64,000 nucleotides of DNA from Escallonia rubra (GCA_033065855.1 JAVXUO010001560.1:310001-374000), one strand, 5' to 3'; numbered from the stretch's first letter, positions 1-12,483 are shown. Numbers and translations are program-made. The notes: a model not told the origin generated them from the letters alone.

Positions 1-330
1 TTGACTTTTGGCGACGGATTAATTCCGTCGCTAAATAAGCTTTTTAGCGACGAAATATTCCGTCGTCGCTAAAACATTATTCCGTCGCTAATTTGACAAA
101 AAAGAAAATAAATTAAAATACTAAAAATATAATTAGCGACAAATATTTCGCCGCTAATTAAAAATAAATCCGTCGCAAAAAATTACATATTTAGTGACGG
201 ATTTCAAAATTCCGTCGCTAAACTATTAGTGACGGGCTTTTATACGAGGGACTTTTAGCGACGGTGAATCTGTCGCTAATTGTTTTAGCGACGGATTTAC
301 CTGTCGCTAAAAGTCTTTTTTCTTGTAGTG
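1..330. mobile_element. CACTA (En/Spm) transposon, one terminus
   Basis: The sequence ends at 330 with CTTGTAGTG, the reverse complement of a CACTACAAG terminus, which is diagnostic for CACTA elements. Inside this end lie at least ten copies of a motif close to TTAGCGACGGATTT in both orientations, which is the usual subterminal transposase-binding array of the superfamily. The other terminus lies outside the window, so length and coding content are unknown. The expected 3-bp target duplication would begin at 331 but cannot be tested here. Confidence 0.85.
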
Positions 331-715
331 AACCATCTCCAAGTCAGTGGCACTACCATTCCCACCCACTCAAACAGATATTCCACCAACCAACCTCACA
401 TCACCATCGCATACAGTACTCCACCCAACACTACACCAAAAGACCACCCATCACAAACGCATGCCCCTGAAACCATAGATCTGTTTCCCACAACAATCAA
501 CTCACTAAACCATGCTGAGCAACTCATCCCCACCGCACACCACACTTTCTGACGCCCATCAGAGCGCTCAACCCACAACCTGCAGGCACGACTAGATCTC
601 ATCCACTAGGAGTTCCATAGCAAAATTAAACCACACGACAAGAAATAATACACACCTACAGTACCACGCTACCATGCACCGGAGGAAACCTTTGGTGGTG
701 ACGAAGGACTAAAGC
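331..715. other. Non-coding, A/C-rich stretch
   Basis: No gene is recognised. The stretch is rich in CA and CCA steps, and its short open frames look like products of composition. Confidence 0.5.
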
Positions 716-1565
716 AAGTACCCTACCCTTGCGGGTAGGGTATTACCCGCGGGTAATAATTAATAGATGTTCTTCCTTTCTCGGTTCTTCCGTCTTTTAT
801 TACACAAACAGAACCTCAAAATTTCACATAACAATCTCCCATGAAGATCCATCACACAACAATCACCACAAGAGATTAAGATCCATTACACAACAATCAC
901 CACAAGGCTGAAGATCAAGATTCTTCAATAAACAAAATAAAATACAAGAATATTCAAGATCTAAAGAACTGGCCGAAATTTGAAGATCTAAAGAACTGGC
1001 CGGCGACGGTAAACTTCAGATCTGGGCGGCGATGGTGAACTTCAGATCGGGAAAACATAGATCTGGTCGGCGACGAACAACGTAGATCTGGTTGGCGACG
1101 GAGAGAAGAACAACGCCGCTGCGGTCGGTCAGACAGTCACTTACTCGAATGATGATAGATTGACAATGGGTAAAGTTTCAATAGATCCATGACAGTGAGG
1201 GGGAAGACGAAGTGATGGGAGGCGATAGATCTTTGCGAGAGGGTCAATGGCGGCGCAGAGGCAGAGAAGAAGGGGAGACGGCGGAGGCGTAGAGGCAGAG
1301 AAGAAGGGGAGACGACTGAGGCGCAGAGACAGAGAAAGGTCTGAGTGAAGTAGAAAAATGAAAGTGATGGGTTTCTGGCTTAGGGCACACTTGTTTATTT
1401 ATATATCCTTTGAAAAATGGGTAACCCGTCAACCGACCCGAAAATTACGGGTCGGTTTAGGTACGGGTCTATTTTCAACGGGTAGCATATATGTGTACCC
1501 GTACCCAGGATTTTTGACCGGATACGGTTCGACCCGCGGGTACGGGCAGAAAATTTCCAGGTCTA
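716..1565. mobile_element. hAT-like element, family A, copy 1, 5'-truncated
   Basis: The right end (CCAGGTCTA at 1557-1565) and the arrays of GGGTA/TACCC motifs at 716-760 and 1420-1550 match the two intact copies at 37880 and 47947. The TAGACCTGGCA left terminus and roughly the first 90 bases present in copy 2 are missing. Copy 2 has the same motif run at 37971-38015. The interior carries short direct duplications (for example AGATCTAAAGAACTGGCCG near 957 and 982) and no transposase. No target duplication can be seen because the left end is lost. Confidence 0.75.
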
Positions 1566-3514
1566 CTTGGAGTTGATCGATTTGCATAATTGAGGTAAGG
1601 GTTTGCTTACCCATTTACCCTATTTGAATTTTGATTATCGATCCGTTTGTCAATTGATTTGTTGTTTAAAGAGATTTATTGATTCTTTAGAACCCTAGTT
1701 ATATTCTTGATCGTTACTATAAATAGTTCTTTGTACTTTTGATTATTGACTTTGATTCGTGCTCTTTTTGTTGTAAATCTTTATAGCAACTTTAAGAGTC
1801 CGTAACTTTTTTGTTCCTTGTCTAATTTCAGTGTTCCTATACTTTTTGAAAACCTCACATAGTGTACTACAACTTTATAGTTTTGGGTTTTTCAAAATTT
1901 CAAGTGATTGATATTCGAAAATAGACCTAAACATTTTTATGCTTATATTTCTACCAATTCAAGTCAGCCAACTTTGATTAATTGTATCTTATTTGTTTCT
2001 CATTGGTTTTTAATGATCTTGGATTCTGAAATCCTTGAAACGTCTTCTTCAACTTTTTAGATTAAGGTTTTATCAGAATCCGTTGGTTCTTGGTCAAAAT
2101 TGAGTTTGAAAGTTATTTATCAGTGCAGACCTTTCTGTTTTTGACACTGTAAATCAACTCAATTCGATTTGTTCTATCTCCTTTTATTTCTCATTGGATT
2201 TTGATGATTCTAGACAATATGAAAACCTCAAAGATTCCTTTTAAACTTTTTAGTTTTGTGTTTTATCAGAATCCATCTATTTTCTGATTGAAATTCAGTT
2301 TGAAAGTTATTCGTTGGTACAAAAGTTGTTGTTTGACACTGCAAATCAACTTACTTTGACTTGTTCCATCTTATTCGTTTCTTATCAGTTTTTGATGATC
2401 TTAGACATTACAAAAACAGTAACGTGTCCTCTTCAACTTTTTGGCTTTGGTTTTTCTTAGAATTCGTTGATTTCATTGTTGAAGTTAGCCCTCGAATAAA
2501 ACTATTTTGCGTAGAATCGTGTGAACGAGAATGACTTTGTCGGCTTCAAACTCTTGGTGTTTATTAATTTGATTTGATATATTTTTTATAATTTGGTGAG
2601 CCATGTCACAGTGTATGTGACTTATCTATTTCTGACTTACCCACGTGGATTGGAACGTGGGCTAGCTTAGCGGGATGAGCTAGAGATCGCGATTTTAATT
2701 TCTGAACCTTGTCTCACGTGTTAGCGATGGCACGTGTGACACTTTTCTGAATGGATCGCGTGGTCTTGATCTTTGTACTGATTGAACATTTGAATTTTGT
2801 TATCTGATCTATTTGAAGACGTTTTCGAACTTATCCAAAGTATTATTGAATTCACTGAAGTCTTTTTGAAATATAAGATATCGTTATCAGAACTTGTGGA
2901 AACGTTTCGAACCTAATTTTGTATTACTTTAAACACATCGAAACCTTTTGACCCACTGCATATTTTGTTATATCTGGCAATTCCTTACTTTGAGATTGTA
3001 GTCCGCTGGTACAAGCTATTTGATCTTGTTGCTAATATGATTTTTGAATTGAAAATTAGTGCATTGGTTTTGGTATTCGCCATGCACCTTGGTATCATAT
3101 TTTATCAATTCCAAGTACTATTATCGATATAGAGTGCTTAGTACTCTGCGGGTAGGTGTGTGCGATTATCTTTACTACGCTTTGTGCTCACCCCCCTTAC
3201 TTTCAGGTTATCAGCCAATGTTCAGAACTGTGCAATGGATTATAAGGCATGGCTAAGTAAGAAGCTTTTTAGAGAAGGATTTTCCTTTTATATTTATTGT
3301 CGAATAGATTTCACTTTAAATTTTATTTTGGAGCTCCTTGTAGGAGTAATTGAGGTCAATGTAACTGTTTTAAGCCGGTGTGGCATTTTGTTGATGTTTC
3401 TTGGAGACTTATTCTTAGATGCTCTGAATACCCAATTGGGAGACTTAAGGATATTTTGAGGTTTTTTGCCTTTGTTTATTTGAAATTAACGCTTCAAAAA
3501 ATTGGGGCGTTACA
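1566..3514 (+). repeat. Gypsy-type LTR remnant ending at 3514
   Basis: An AT-rich, gene-free stretch ends in GGGGCGTTACA (3504-3514) and is followed after two bases by a primer binding site, which is the normal layout of a plant Ty3/Gypsy 5' LTR. I could not find the expected TG start, so the 5' limit is uncertain and may have been lost next to the hAT element. Degenerate tandem units lie inside it (separate entry). No matching second LTR was seen downstream. Confidence 0.55.
1810..2500. repeat. Degenerate tandem repeat, about 190-bp unit, inside the LTR remnant
   Basis: Three to four diverged units recur. Shared blocks include TTTTATCAGAATCC (near 2070 and 2260), GTTTGAAAGTTAT (near 2105 and 2300), GACACTG.AAATCAACT (near 2142 and 2336) and TTTTGATGAT (near 2200 and 2392). 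The spacing is about 190 bases. Confidence 0.65.
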
Positions 3515-3516
3515 GT

Positions 3517-3528
3517 TGGTATCAGAGC
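3517..3528 (+). other. Primer binding site (initiator Met tRNA type)
   Basis: TGGTATCAGAGC is the common plant retrotransposon primer binding site complementary to the 3' end of initiator methionine tRNA. The same 12-mer follows the 5' LTR of the chromovirus at 29010. The following 600 bases (3529-4149) show no readable gag, so the internal part of this element is lost or unrecognisable. Confidence 0.8.
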
Positions 3529-4149
3529 TTAGGTATGAGATTCTGTACTCTTAGGCCTTAGATGATTAGTGATTGAGGTTAGACTTAGAGAAGGTGGATT
3601 AGGTTTTGAAATTTATTTGATCTTTCAGCATAAGATTGAGATTTGAGTTGAGCATGCAGTAGTAGACCCCATGTTACCTGCCTTTAAAATTCAGAGATCT
3701 TAAGCGTTAACCACAGAGGGTGGTCAAAGGATAAGATTTTGATATTCTTATGTCTTTGAGTAGCTCTAGGAACTAGTAGCTATAAGCGATAAAGGATGTG
3801 ATTGCGAGATACAAATGATGTATAACTTAGAGACTTGAAATATTAATAGATGCGCCATATATATGAGTTTGGTATGAACCTAAGCTGCCCACCCATGTAC
3901 ACCATGCCAACCTCGATCCTATTACCGCTTCTTCAAGCCACCTTCAGCTGTCCAACTTTCTTATCACCCTTGCCAACCTAGCTCATGCCTATGTACCACC
4001 ATTGACACCCACGTCACCAATGATGGCCTTGACACCTTATGGGTACTACATTTATCTACTGCCTTATGAACGCACGACTACCTACCAAGGAACACCTCAG
4101 ATAAACGGAGCTACATCATCTCATAAGTCCATAGCCTTGCTCTATCCTT

Positions 4150-4990
4150 GACAAACTGCCTCTGAAAAAGACCAAAGGTCTTCTCGAGTCGCCATCTTAT
4201 TTTTTAAGTTAACCAAATTACTAACAAAGGAAAACAAGAAAATCAAAGTTTCCACTCTGGATTGCCCAATTAAAGCTTTTAACCTTTGAAACTGTAGATT
4301 CGAATTCCGAGACTAATTTATATGACGCAAGGTGTTAGACACCCCGTCATATCCTAGTGGTCTCTAACATGTTTTTAATTAAACGAAACACAAATAAAGG
4401 CAAAAAATACCTAAGATAAACCTGAATTTGGTTTGAATTCGACAACTGCGTCAAATGGACTACATACTTGAAAGGACAAGTCGAGATTAAAACCTCGTAG
4501 TTCAACCGACCTTAGGGGATGTGACCTAAATCTCGGTATGTATTCCTTTAAAGCCCTAACTCAATTCAACTTCTTCTAGTTGAATACTTTAAGATTTCTT
4601 ACTAGACTAGATGTCTAATTAAAGCAGAAGCCTAATTCTAACAAAATTCTAATCCTAACCAACTTCTTCTAATGGCAGACCTATAGGCTGTTTTCTGATT
4701 TTTATCACAGACCAAAGCTTGGTCACGAGGAAGGGAAATCAAAAATGAAAATTACTCTAATATAATCTAAGACTACTTAAACCATTCTAAGGAAAACGAG
4801 ACGATAAGAACCTAAGAATTACCTCTTAGTTTGAACTGTTCTGGTCGTGAATTATCCACGATGTGATGCGAGCCACACACTAAGAACTCGAGCTAACAAA
4901 ACAAATCTAAACTTTTCTAGTCTATTTCTTGCTAATCTAACCCACTCCTGATTTTTGGTAGCCTTTTGGGATGATTTTTTCTCTCTAATA
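4150..4990 (+). repeat. Upstream LTR-like direct repeat
   Basis: This is homologous to 10690-11390 over most of its length. It contains an extra stretch of about 200 bases (roughly 4430-4650) that the downstream copy lacks. The shared blocks include the GTCTTCTCGAGTCGCCATCT segment and the CACAGACCAA...CTTGGTCACGAGGAAGGG segment. Confidence 0.65.
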
Positions 4991-5699
4991 GAACCTTTTT
5001 TTGGGAGGCTTGAGGTTATAAATATAGAAATCTAGGGTCTAGAGCTGTAGAAAAGTAGCACAAAGAGAATAAGATGCAACCCTAGTAGCCACAAAGAAAG
5101 ATAAGGTAAAAAGACCAAAAAAACCCTTTATGAAATAAGTACTAGTTGGTTTATAGGTGAACCGACCAGCACTAAATAAGAACCGACTGATTTTCTTTCC
5201 CTCCTTAAATATACTTTTAAACCAACTCCAAAAGGAAAAGAATACATTTCTAATCGAAACACACATGATTAATATACAATTGGGACAAATATCCAATTTA
5301 ACACTAAATCAACTGCTAGACCCCTTATCCTATCTAGACTTTTACATGGGTTAAGCCTAAACTGATTGGATAAGCCACTCGAGTGGACCAACTAAATTGG
5401 GCTTACTAAAGTAGATTCAAATTCTTAAAATAAGCCAAAGATATATTATATAAATATATTTTATATACGAGTGAACATCACCACAAACAACATATTTTTG
5501 TAAGAAAAACAGGAAAAAGACCACAAGATCTACAAACAACGGGAATACTAACACAAAGATAGGTCGGACCTTTGTAAGGCTTCCTACATATTGTAGTTAG
5601 AAAAGCTGGATAAAGACATCACTCAAAATTGGAGCGAAAAACGTGTGGAAGTGGTTGGTCGTCGAGTAGAATTGACATGAAAACTTGAGATTGAACTTT

Positions 5700-6880
5700 A
5701 TCTGGAGCAGGAGTCAACAATAACAATGATTGGTCACCAGACGAAGATGCTAGAAGTTAGAGCCAACAATAACAATGATTGGTTATCTAGGAACACTAAA
5801 AGGGGACTTAAACCTAAGAGTCGGGTCAACAGTAAAAAACTATTTGTAGTTTAGGCACAAGGCACCCCCTCAGAAGTCAGCGCCGATAGTAACAACGATA
5901 GGTTGTCTAGGACTAATAAATTATTTGGAGTTTGGGAGGCAGTAGTAACAACGAGCGGTGACCATATAAAGGGTACATTACTAGAAACCAAAGCCAACAT
6001 AAAACAGCGATTGATCGCTAAGAACACTAAAAGGAGAGACATACCTAAGAGCCGAAGCCAACAATAATAATGGTTGGTCGCTTAGGCAAAAGGCACACCC
6101 CTATAAGCTAGAGCCAACGGTAACAACGGTTTGTCATCTAGGGATACTAAAGGTCATGAGTGCCTGAACTGACAGTAACAACAATTGGTCATTTAGAAAA
6201 TAAGAAGAGAAACATTTGTAGAAGCTGAAGCCAACACTAACAATGATTGGTCATCTATACATACCAAAAACTTATGACTAAGAGTTGAATCCAACAGCAT
6301 CGTTGATTGGTCGCTTAGCCACAAGGATGCACCCCTCGAAGCTGGAGCCAACAATAATGAGGATTGGTCTTCTAGGGATACTAAAAGGTAATGTCTAAGA
6401 GCCTGAGCGAACGGTAATAATGATTGGTCTCTTAGAAAATAAAGAGAAAAGCATATATAGATACCACCGTGTTGGTCATCTAGATATACTAAAGACTTAT
6501 TACTAAGAGCCGTAGCTAATAATAACAATGATTGGTCTCTTAGTCATAAGAGAGAAGCATATTTAGATGTTGGATCCAACGGAATGATTGTGTTAGTCGT
6601 CTAGACATACTGAAAACAATGAACCTAAAAGGCGGAGCCAACAATGCGTGAAAACAGCTGGTTGCTTACGAACACCGGGGGCTGATTATGAAGAGCTGGA
6701 GCCAATAACACGTCAAAGCAACTGGTCTCTTAGATACAAGGAAAGAATCATATCTAGAAATCAGAGCCAACAACGTCTGGAAGCGGCTGGTAGTCTTGAT
6801 ACACCAAGAATAGTTGTAGAGGAGTCACTCACAGTCGGAGCCAACAATCCCCAAGGTCAGTTGGTCGTTGAGCAACGTGA
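5700..6880. repeat. Minisatellite array 1, about 59-bp unit, about 20 copies
   Basis: A core close to GCCAACAATAACAATGATTG followed by GTCGTCTAGG and an A-rich segment recurs about every 55-65 bases (for example at 5713, 5763, 5992, 6056, 6112, 6230, 6345, 6512, 6636, 6702, 6766, 6839). Copies are strongly diverged, and the last four units have a different middle. No coding capacity is supported. Confidence 0.85.
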
Positions 6881-7059
6881 ACCTGATGATTGACTCTCTT
6901 ATGGAGTTGAGAGACACGATATGTTGACTCACAACAAAACAAAAAAATAATAATTTACTTCATCTTTTTATATATATTTTTTATCATTTCAAAAATTCTT
7001 TTGAAAACGAGGGGCATGAAGTAGAATCCTAGAACTTAGGCTTAGACGAACAAATGTGA

Positions 7060-7870
7060 GGGAAATCACATAGAGCCCCTGGACAAAATTGCATACAAAT
7101 AAAATTTACCATGATATAGACTGGATAAAAATAAACAATGTCACGAGTGTTAGGAGAGATGAATCACAAGGAGCCCCTAGATTAAATGCATGCAGATGAA
7201 ACTGACAATGCAATTAACTGGGTGAATGAAAACAAACACTTTCCTAACTTCATAATTAAGGAATCACATGGATCCCCTAAACAAAAATGGATACAACTGG
7301 TACTGATCATGTAAATAGACTAGGTGAACAAAGACAAACACTATCTTGACTGTCATGTGAAGCGAACTGCAGGGAGTTCCTAGAAAAAAATGCTTGCAAA
7401 TGATACTGACCATGCAATGGACTCGATAAACGAAGACATAAGTTATCATGACTGTTAGGAAAGGATAATCAGGGATCCCCTAGATTAAAACAAATTGCAC
7501 GCGAAGATAGACACTATCTTGATCGTCATAAGAGGAACACCATAGGGAGTCCCTAGACAAAAATGCATGCAGACAAAATGAACCATGCAATGGGCTAGCT
7601 GAACAAAGACAGACACCATCTTGACTGTTATGAAAGGGGATCATAAGAAGCCCTTTAACAAATATGCGTGCAAACGATACTGACCATGCAATAGACTGGA
7701 TAAATACAAACAAACAATATCACGATTATCAGCAGAAAGGATTCATTGGGAGCCGCTCGACAAAAATGCATGTAAAGACAGATACTATTTTGACTGTCAT
7801 GAGCGGGAATCACGTAAATACCCTAGACAAAAAGAATAGGGTTGACCATAGTAGACCTACAATGGAGAGG
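7060..7870. repeat. Minisatellite array 2, about 100-bp unit, about 9 copies
   Basis: Units begin near 7066, 7161, 7261, 7363, 7464, 7535, 7639, 7741 and 7808. Each starts with a block like AATCACATGGAGCCCCTAGA and continues through a GACCATGCAAT block to an ACTATCTTGACTGTCAT block. Two units are shortened to about 70 bases by loss of the middle. The unit is unrelated to array 1. Confidence 0.85.
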
Positions 7871-7959
7871 GAATCACTTGCGAAGCCCCTAAGGATCTTG
7901 ACAAGGACAAATCTAAACACAGAATATCCTTTGCAATTCGAGGAGCATGTTTGAATTGA

Positions 7960-10689
7960 AAGATATTTTGATTGCCCAATATGATAAATTGACCAATCAC
8001 TTTAAGATCTATTTATCTTTTTCTGTTGCACAAACCGTTTTGTCATTTAGAATTTTAAAGTAATGGTACCTTACTCTATCGATGAGTCTATCAATACCCA
8101 AAGAGATGAAGATCATCAAAACTTTTTATAAAAAATATTTCAATTCTTTATCATTAAATGTCAGTCAGCTTCACCAAAAAAGTTAGTTCTTAACCCAAAC
8201 ACACAAGTTTGAATCCTCAAGACTACAACAAGTATGTAAGGAAATACCGGTGTATGGGCTGTGAGGCTGAGATTAGCTTGGCTCATGAGTAGCAAAAAGG
8301 TCAAGGTGTATGACTGAGCTGAACCAAGCAAATGACTATCAAATGCATAATAGAAAGGTCATAAGGCACGAGATAAAGTCATAAGGCTTATTTGTTGGTG
8401 ACGTGATGGTGAAAATATTCAAATTATGATCGTGAACTTTCATGGACTATGCAAGGTAGATCCCAAAAAGGGTTGTCATACAAGCCACATAGAGGTGAAC
8501 ATATCATGTCACATTGTTACAATCAAAAAGTGCATGAACCATATTAGTTTTTTTTTCATTTTTAATACTCTTTTTAACCTCATCAAAGTGTAAAGGAGCA
8601 TTTGACTTCCTGAACAAACATAACCTCTTTATCTAGGACACAATGTAGGCTAAGACGTGGGCTAAGGAAAAAATAGTAACAAGGCTCAAAACCCAAATAT
8701 GATACCAAAGCCCTTAGTATTTGTCCATGGAGACCAAGCCTAGATGGTGTCTAAGCTCGTATACTCATTGACCATTGGGGGAATCAAGTCTGATGAAGTT
8801 CAAAGCTATATAACCTGAATATGTCTTCTTCAAACTCAACCAAAGTCAAATCTATATTGGTTCTTTGTAAATTTTTTTTGTGATGCTCCTTCTACTTTTT
8901 CCTGTTTTTTAATCAAATAATACCAAGATTCGAATCATCTCCTCTATTAAGGTTCCTAGGAGACGAAGTCTTTCTTGTTGAGTCCAACAACAATATTGGG
9001 AACATAGGCCATAAACAAAAGGACTAGCAAATGAAAAAATCTAACATAGGGTAATCATGATAATATGTGGTGGCCAAACAATGATCTTTATCCTTGGGAA
9101 TGCTTGTTTTCAGGAAGACTCATGTAGGACTTACATTCTTTTGAAGCTCATTTTTTTTCTCTAACTTTTGCCTAAACCGCCCTTTTAAGGTATTTAGCAT
9201 AACATGTTTTTTTCCAAGATAAGTGATTCATACTAGGAAATGGCTTAGTGAGATTCGAAAAACAAAAAAATATTGACATCAATGTGATACCCTATTATCT
9301 TATAAGGAAGCATAGGGACTGGCTCGTTTCTATTGAGTGAGGATGGCAAAGAAAAGAAGTCTCGGTCTGTTTTTTTATTATCTTTCAGGATTCTCCATTG
9401 CATTTTTATTTTCAAATCATATTCTTCTATTAGTTTACGAGATCCAATTTCTAAGAACCTGATATTTTAATCTTCAAGCTTGAAAAGACAGTGATCATCA
9501 CCCCCCAAGCACAGAAAAGAAGTGTCAATGAGAAATACTACTAGGCTTAAATTCAAAATCATCTTCTTTATAATTCTCGAAGTGATTGGCGGTTCAACCA
9601 TTTTAAATGTGGGCAATTATCTTTTGCTCGAAAAATTTCTATATGCTCTCGATTTGCTAAGAATGGACTCCTAGACTTACTGGTGGCACAAAAATGACAT
9701 AAAATATTTAGTTAACTCGAAGCCAAAACTCCTAGAATTAAAATATATATTTTCAATCTTTGAACTTCAGAATTTTTCGGTCTTTTTATTTTTAGCATTT
9801 TTTCTTTTACCCTAAAAAGGGAAAGAAAAGATGACTCAAATGGACTAGATAGCACCACATAAAGAGGAACACATCATATCACCACACGGCATAGCATGAA
9901 AAAATGCCAACATAAACTGGCTCGTAAATCTGTAAATCGCTCTATACACACATAGGATGTACCAGGAGGGAATAATCCAGGGTGAAAAATCCCTTCAAAT
10001 AGACCTGGAGGTACACCAATGAAGCGGTTGGCATACATGCTCGCAGATTCATAGTTGTATCAGGCTGGTTTATATGTTTTGGTGCTCCTTTTTGGTATAT
10101 TCTTTAGGGGTTTACTGGCCAGTTTCCTTCATCCTAAAATATGGTCTATGTTCAACCGTTCGATTTGAGTGTACCTGTCGGTTCACTAGTAACCTTTTTT
10201 GGCAATATATCTTTATCGAGAATACCGGCCGGTTTCTCAGTCTGTACACCCTAAAACAATGAGTGTTCTAAAGAAGGTTGCTTCAATCTTTGGCTTAAAG
10301 TTACTCCCTCGGCCCAATTTACATGATATACCTCTTACTCGTAACTCTTGTAGTTAATAATAGGCAGTCATCAGTAAGTGTGCAATTTTTTTGATATACC
10401 GATAAACCAACAGGCTCTCAGTATTATGGCCTTGGAGGTGAGAGGACAATCCAAAATCACTTGCAACTAGGAAGCTAGAAGGTTTCAACCGTTGCCCTCA
10501 CTTAGGTGGGCAGGGGGACAAACATGTGCGTTGTCACTACAAAAGAAGAAAACAAACACGTTAAACGTATGTGCACGTAAAAAATACAAAAATTCTAAAA
10601 ACAAAAACATCAAGTGAGAAAAACCATCAAGATCACAAACAAGTATTTTTAGTCTAGTCCTCTTAACGTAGTTCCTAGCAGAGTCGCCA
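7960..10689. other. AT-rich interior of the LTR element, no gene seen
   Basis: No conserved protein, RNA gene or clear repeat was recognised. Short open frames, including one of 62 codons near 10074, show no recognisable motifs. Confidence 0.5.
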
Positions 10690-11390
10690 TTGTGACGAAT
10701 TGCCTCCGAAAAAGACCAAAGGTCTTCTCGAGTCGCCATCTTATCTTTTAAGTTAATTGAATGACTAATAAAGGAAAACAAGAAAACCTAAGGTCGACTC
10801 TAGATTGTCTAATTAAAGTTTCTAACCTACCAAACCGTTTATTTAGATTTAGAGACTAATTTATATGACGAGAAGGTGTCAGGTACCCCTTCATACCATA
10901 AGGGTCTATGACTTATTTTTAAATGATTACATGCTTTTTATCCCGACACACAAATTAAACAAATCACAAATAAAGGCCAAAAAAAACTAAGCTAAACCTA
11001 TTTTTTTTAATTCGATTAACATTAGGGGTCGAATTCTAATCCTAACCAAGTTCGTCCACTGGCAGAATAAAGACTGTTTTCTATTTTTTGTCACAGACCA
11101 ACACTCGGTCACGAGGAAGGGAAATCTAGAATAAAATTTACTCTAGTATATTCTACGGCTACTCAAAACCATACTACGTACAAAAAACGTCAGGAGAAGA
11201 ACATAAGACTTACCTCTTAATTTGGACTGCTTGGGCTGCTTGACCGTCGATTCTGGATTATCCACGATGCAATGCGAGCCACACGCTAAAAACTCGAGCT
11301 AATGAAATGAATATGAACTTTTCCAATCTATTTCTCTCTTGCTAATCTAGCTTTCACACGATTTTTGGTAGCTTTTCGGGAGGATTTTTT
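10690..11390 (+). repeat. Downstream LTR-like direct repeat
   Basis: This is the partner of 4150-4990. It is preceded by CAGAGTCGCCATTG, and homology stops abruptly near 11390 after a GAGGATTTTTTT run. It is shorter than its partner because of an internal deletion. Confidence 0.65.
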
Positions 11391-12227
11391 TAAAGGCATC
11401 CCATAATACAGAAGTTCTCTTTTTTTTTTTTGTTAGACGGTAAGAAATATCATTGGGTCAGATTTAACGTTAATCGTGACTCAGTTTTCTCCTCCAGCAA
11501 TTTTAAAGGCGCATCCCCTCATTGACCTTGTGCATTCAGAGTAGCATTTTTTTTCCGGCACCTGACCTCAAGATTTGAACCATAGGAGTCAAGGAAGAGA
11601 GAAACCTACTTGACGACCAGCCAATCCTTTAGAAATTAATCAGAAGTTTTCACAATAAAAATTTATTTTTTTACAATGTACTCCCTTTATCCCAAAAAAA
11701 CTGAGAGTATTTTTATATTGAGCTATCCCAAAAAATCATTTATTTTTTAAGTTAAAAAAGATTATCTGAGAGTGTGTTTGGGTGAGGTAATTGAACTGAG
11801 AATTTCACTTTCATAGAAGATTTTGAAATACATTGTATTAAATCTCTTGTTTGGATACTGATAAGATGGATTTACCAAATTCTAGGAGGGATTTGGAAAG
11901 GGAATTTGATGTGTTATCCAGACTAGTTATTTGTCAAAACCCTTCTATGAAAAGAGTCTCCATTATTTTAGGTAATTTCTTTCATAAAAAAAAAGGAGAT
12001 GCTCTCTCTCATTAGTTTATACACTATTAAATTATCTAGGTTCAAATTTTCAAGGGTTAATTACTCACGGCACCCCTGAGGTTTACCCTAAATTACACTC
12101 GGACCCCACTATCTTTGAAAATTACACTCAGCCCCAAAAATTTAGATTTCTTTGACGGGGTTAACGGCTGGTCATAAAAAGACCTTTCTGCCCTCGTATA
12201 TAACCACACAGTGTCTCTTGGGTTTTG

Positions 12228-12470
12228 CAGAATCAGCTTCTTAAGGCACTTTTTCTTCCTCTTTGCAACCTCCAAACAAGTTTTTACAGACTCTGATGTA
12301 CTTAATTTTGAAGCCTCCATCTCTGCTCTAATCTCCGCATTCTCAGTCTCAAGCCCTCTCACAGCAGCATTTGCACGGTCCACTTGGCCGCTTGCCTTCC
12401 TCAGAGCATTCTCCATCTCTGAAAGCCTCTTCATCGTAGGGTCTTCAGGGGTCGGCTTCCCTTGCTTCAG
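12228..12470 (-). pseudogene. Captured fragment of a RING-type E3 ligase gene (RF298-like)
   Basis: Reading on the - strand gives a coiled-coil segment containing KRLSEMENALRKASGQVDRA, then ETENAEIRAEMEASKL and CLEVAKRKKKCLKK. I recognise this from the central coiled coil of plant RF298/RF4-like putative E3 ubiquitin ligases. Only about 80 residues are present. The RING finger and N-terminus are absent, and similarity ends at CLKK shortly before the element's inner flank. It lies downstream of, and in a different frame from, the captured galacturonosyltransferase-like start, so a read-through transcript would not fuse the two proteins. It is cargo of the surrounding Pack-MULE, not a working gene. 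Confidence 0.8.
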
Positions 12471-12483
12471 TCGCTGGGTATGT

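Larger units (their letters stand above)
4150..11390 (+). mobile_element. Large non-coding LTR element (LARD/Tat-like), orientation inferred
   Basis: Two direct repeats, about 4150-4990 and 10690-11390, flank 5.7 kb without any recognisable gag or pol. Both repeats open with a block including AAAGACCAAAGGTCTTCTCG and run in parallel to a GATTTTTGGTAGC block. Two separate minisatellite arrays lie inside (5700-6880 and 7060-7870). Tandem arrays between LTRs are known from Tat/Ogre/Retand Gypsy elements, so I infer a non-autonomous relative. No target duplication or primer site was found, and the boundaries are approximate. Confidence 0.5.

Noticed and set aside
716-1550. GGGTA/TACCC runs as interstitial telomeric repeats
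   Set aside because: The plant telomere unit is TTTAGGG. These runs are palindromic CGGGTACCCG variants confined to the ends of elements with TAGACCTGGCA tips and 8-bp duplications, so they are hAT subterminal arrays.
3517-3528. TGGTATCAGAGC as part of a tRNA gene
   Set aside because: No cloverleaf or A/B boxes surround it. Its position directly after an LTR end identifies a primer binding site.
5700-7870. CRISPR-like array
   Set aside because: Units are strongly diverged, have no constant repeat with variable spacers, and the host is a plant. They are degenerate minisatellites.
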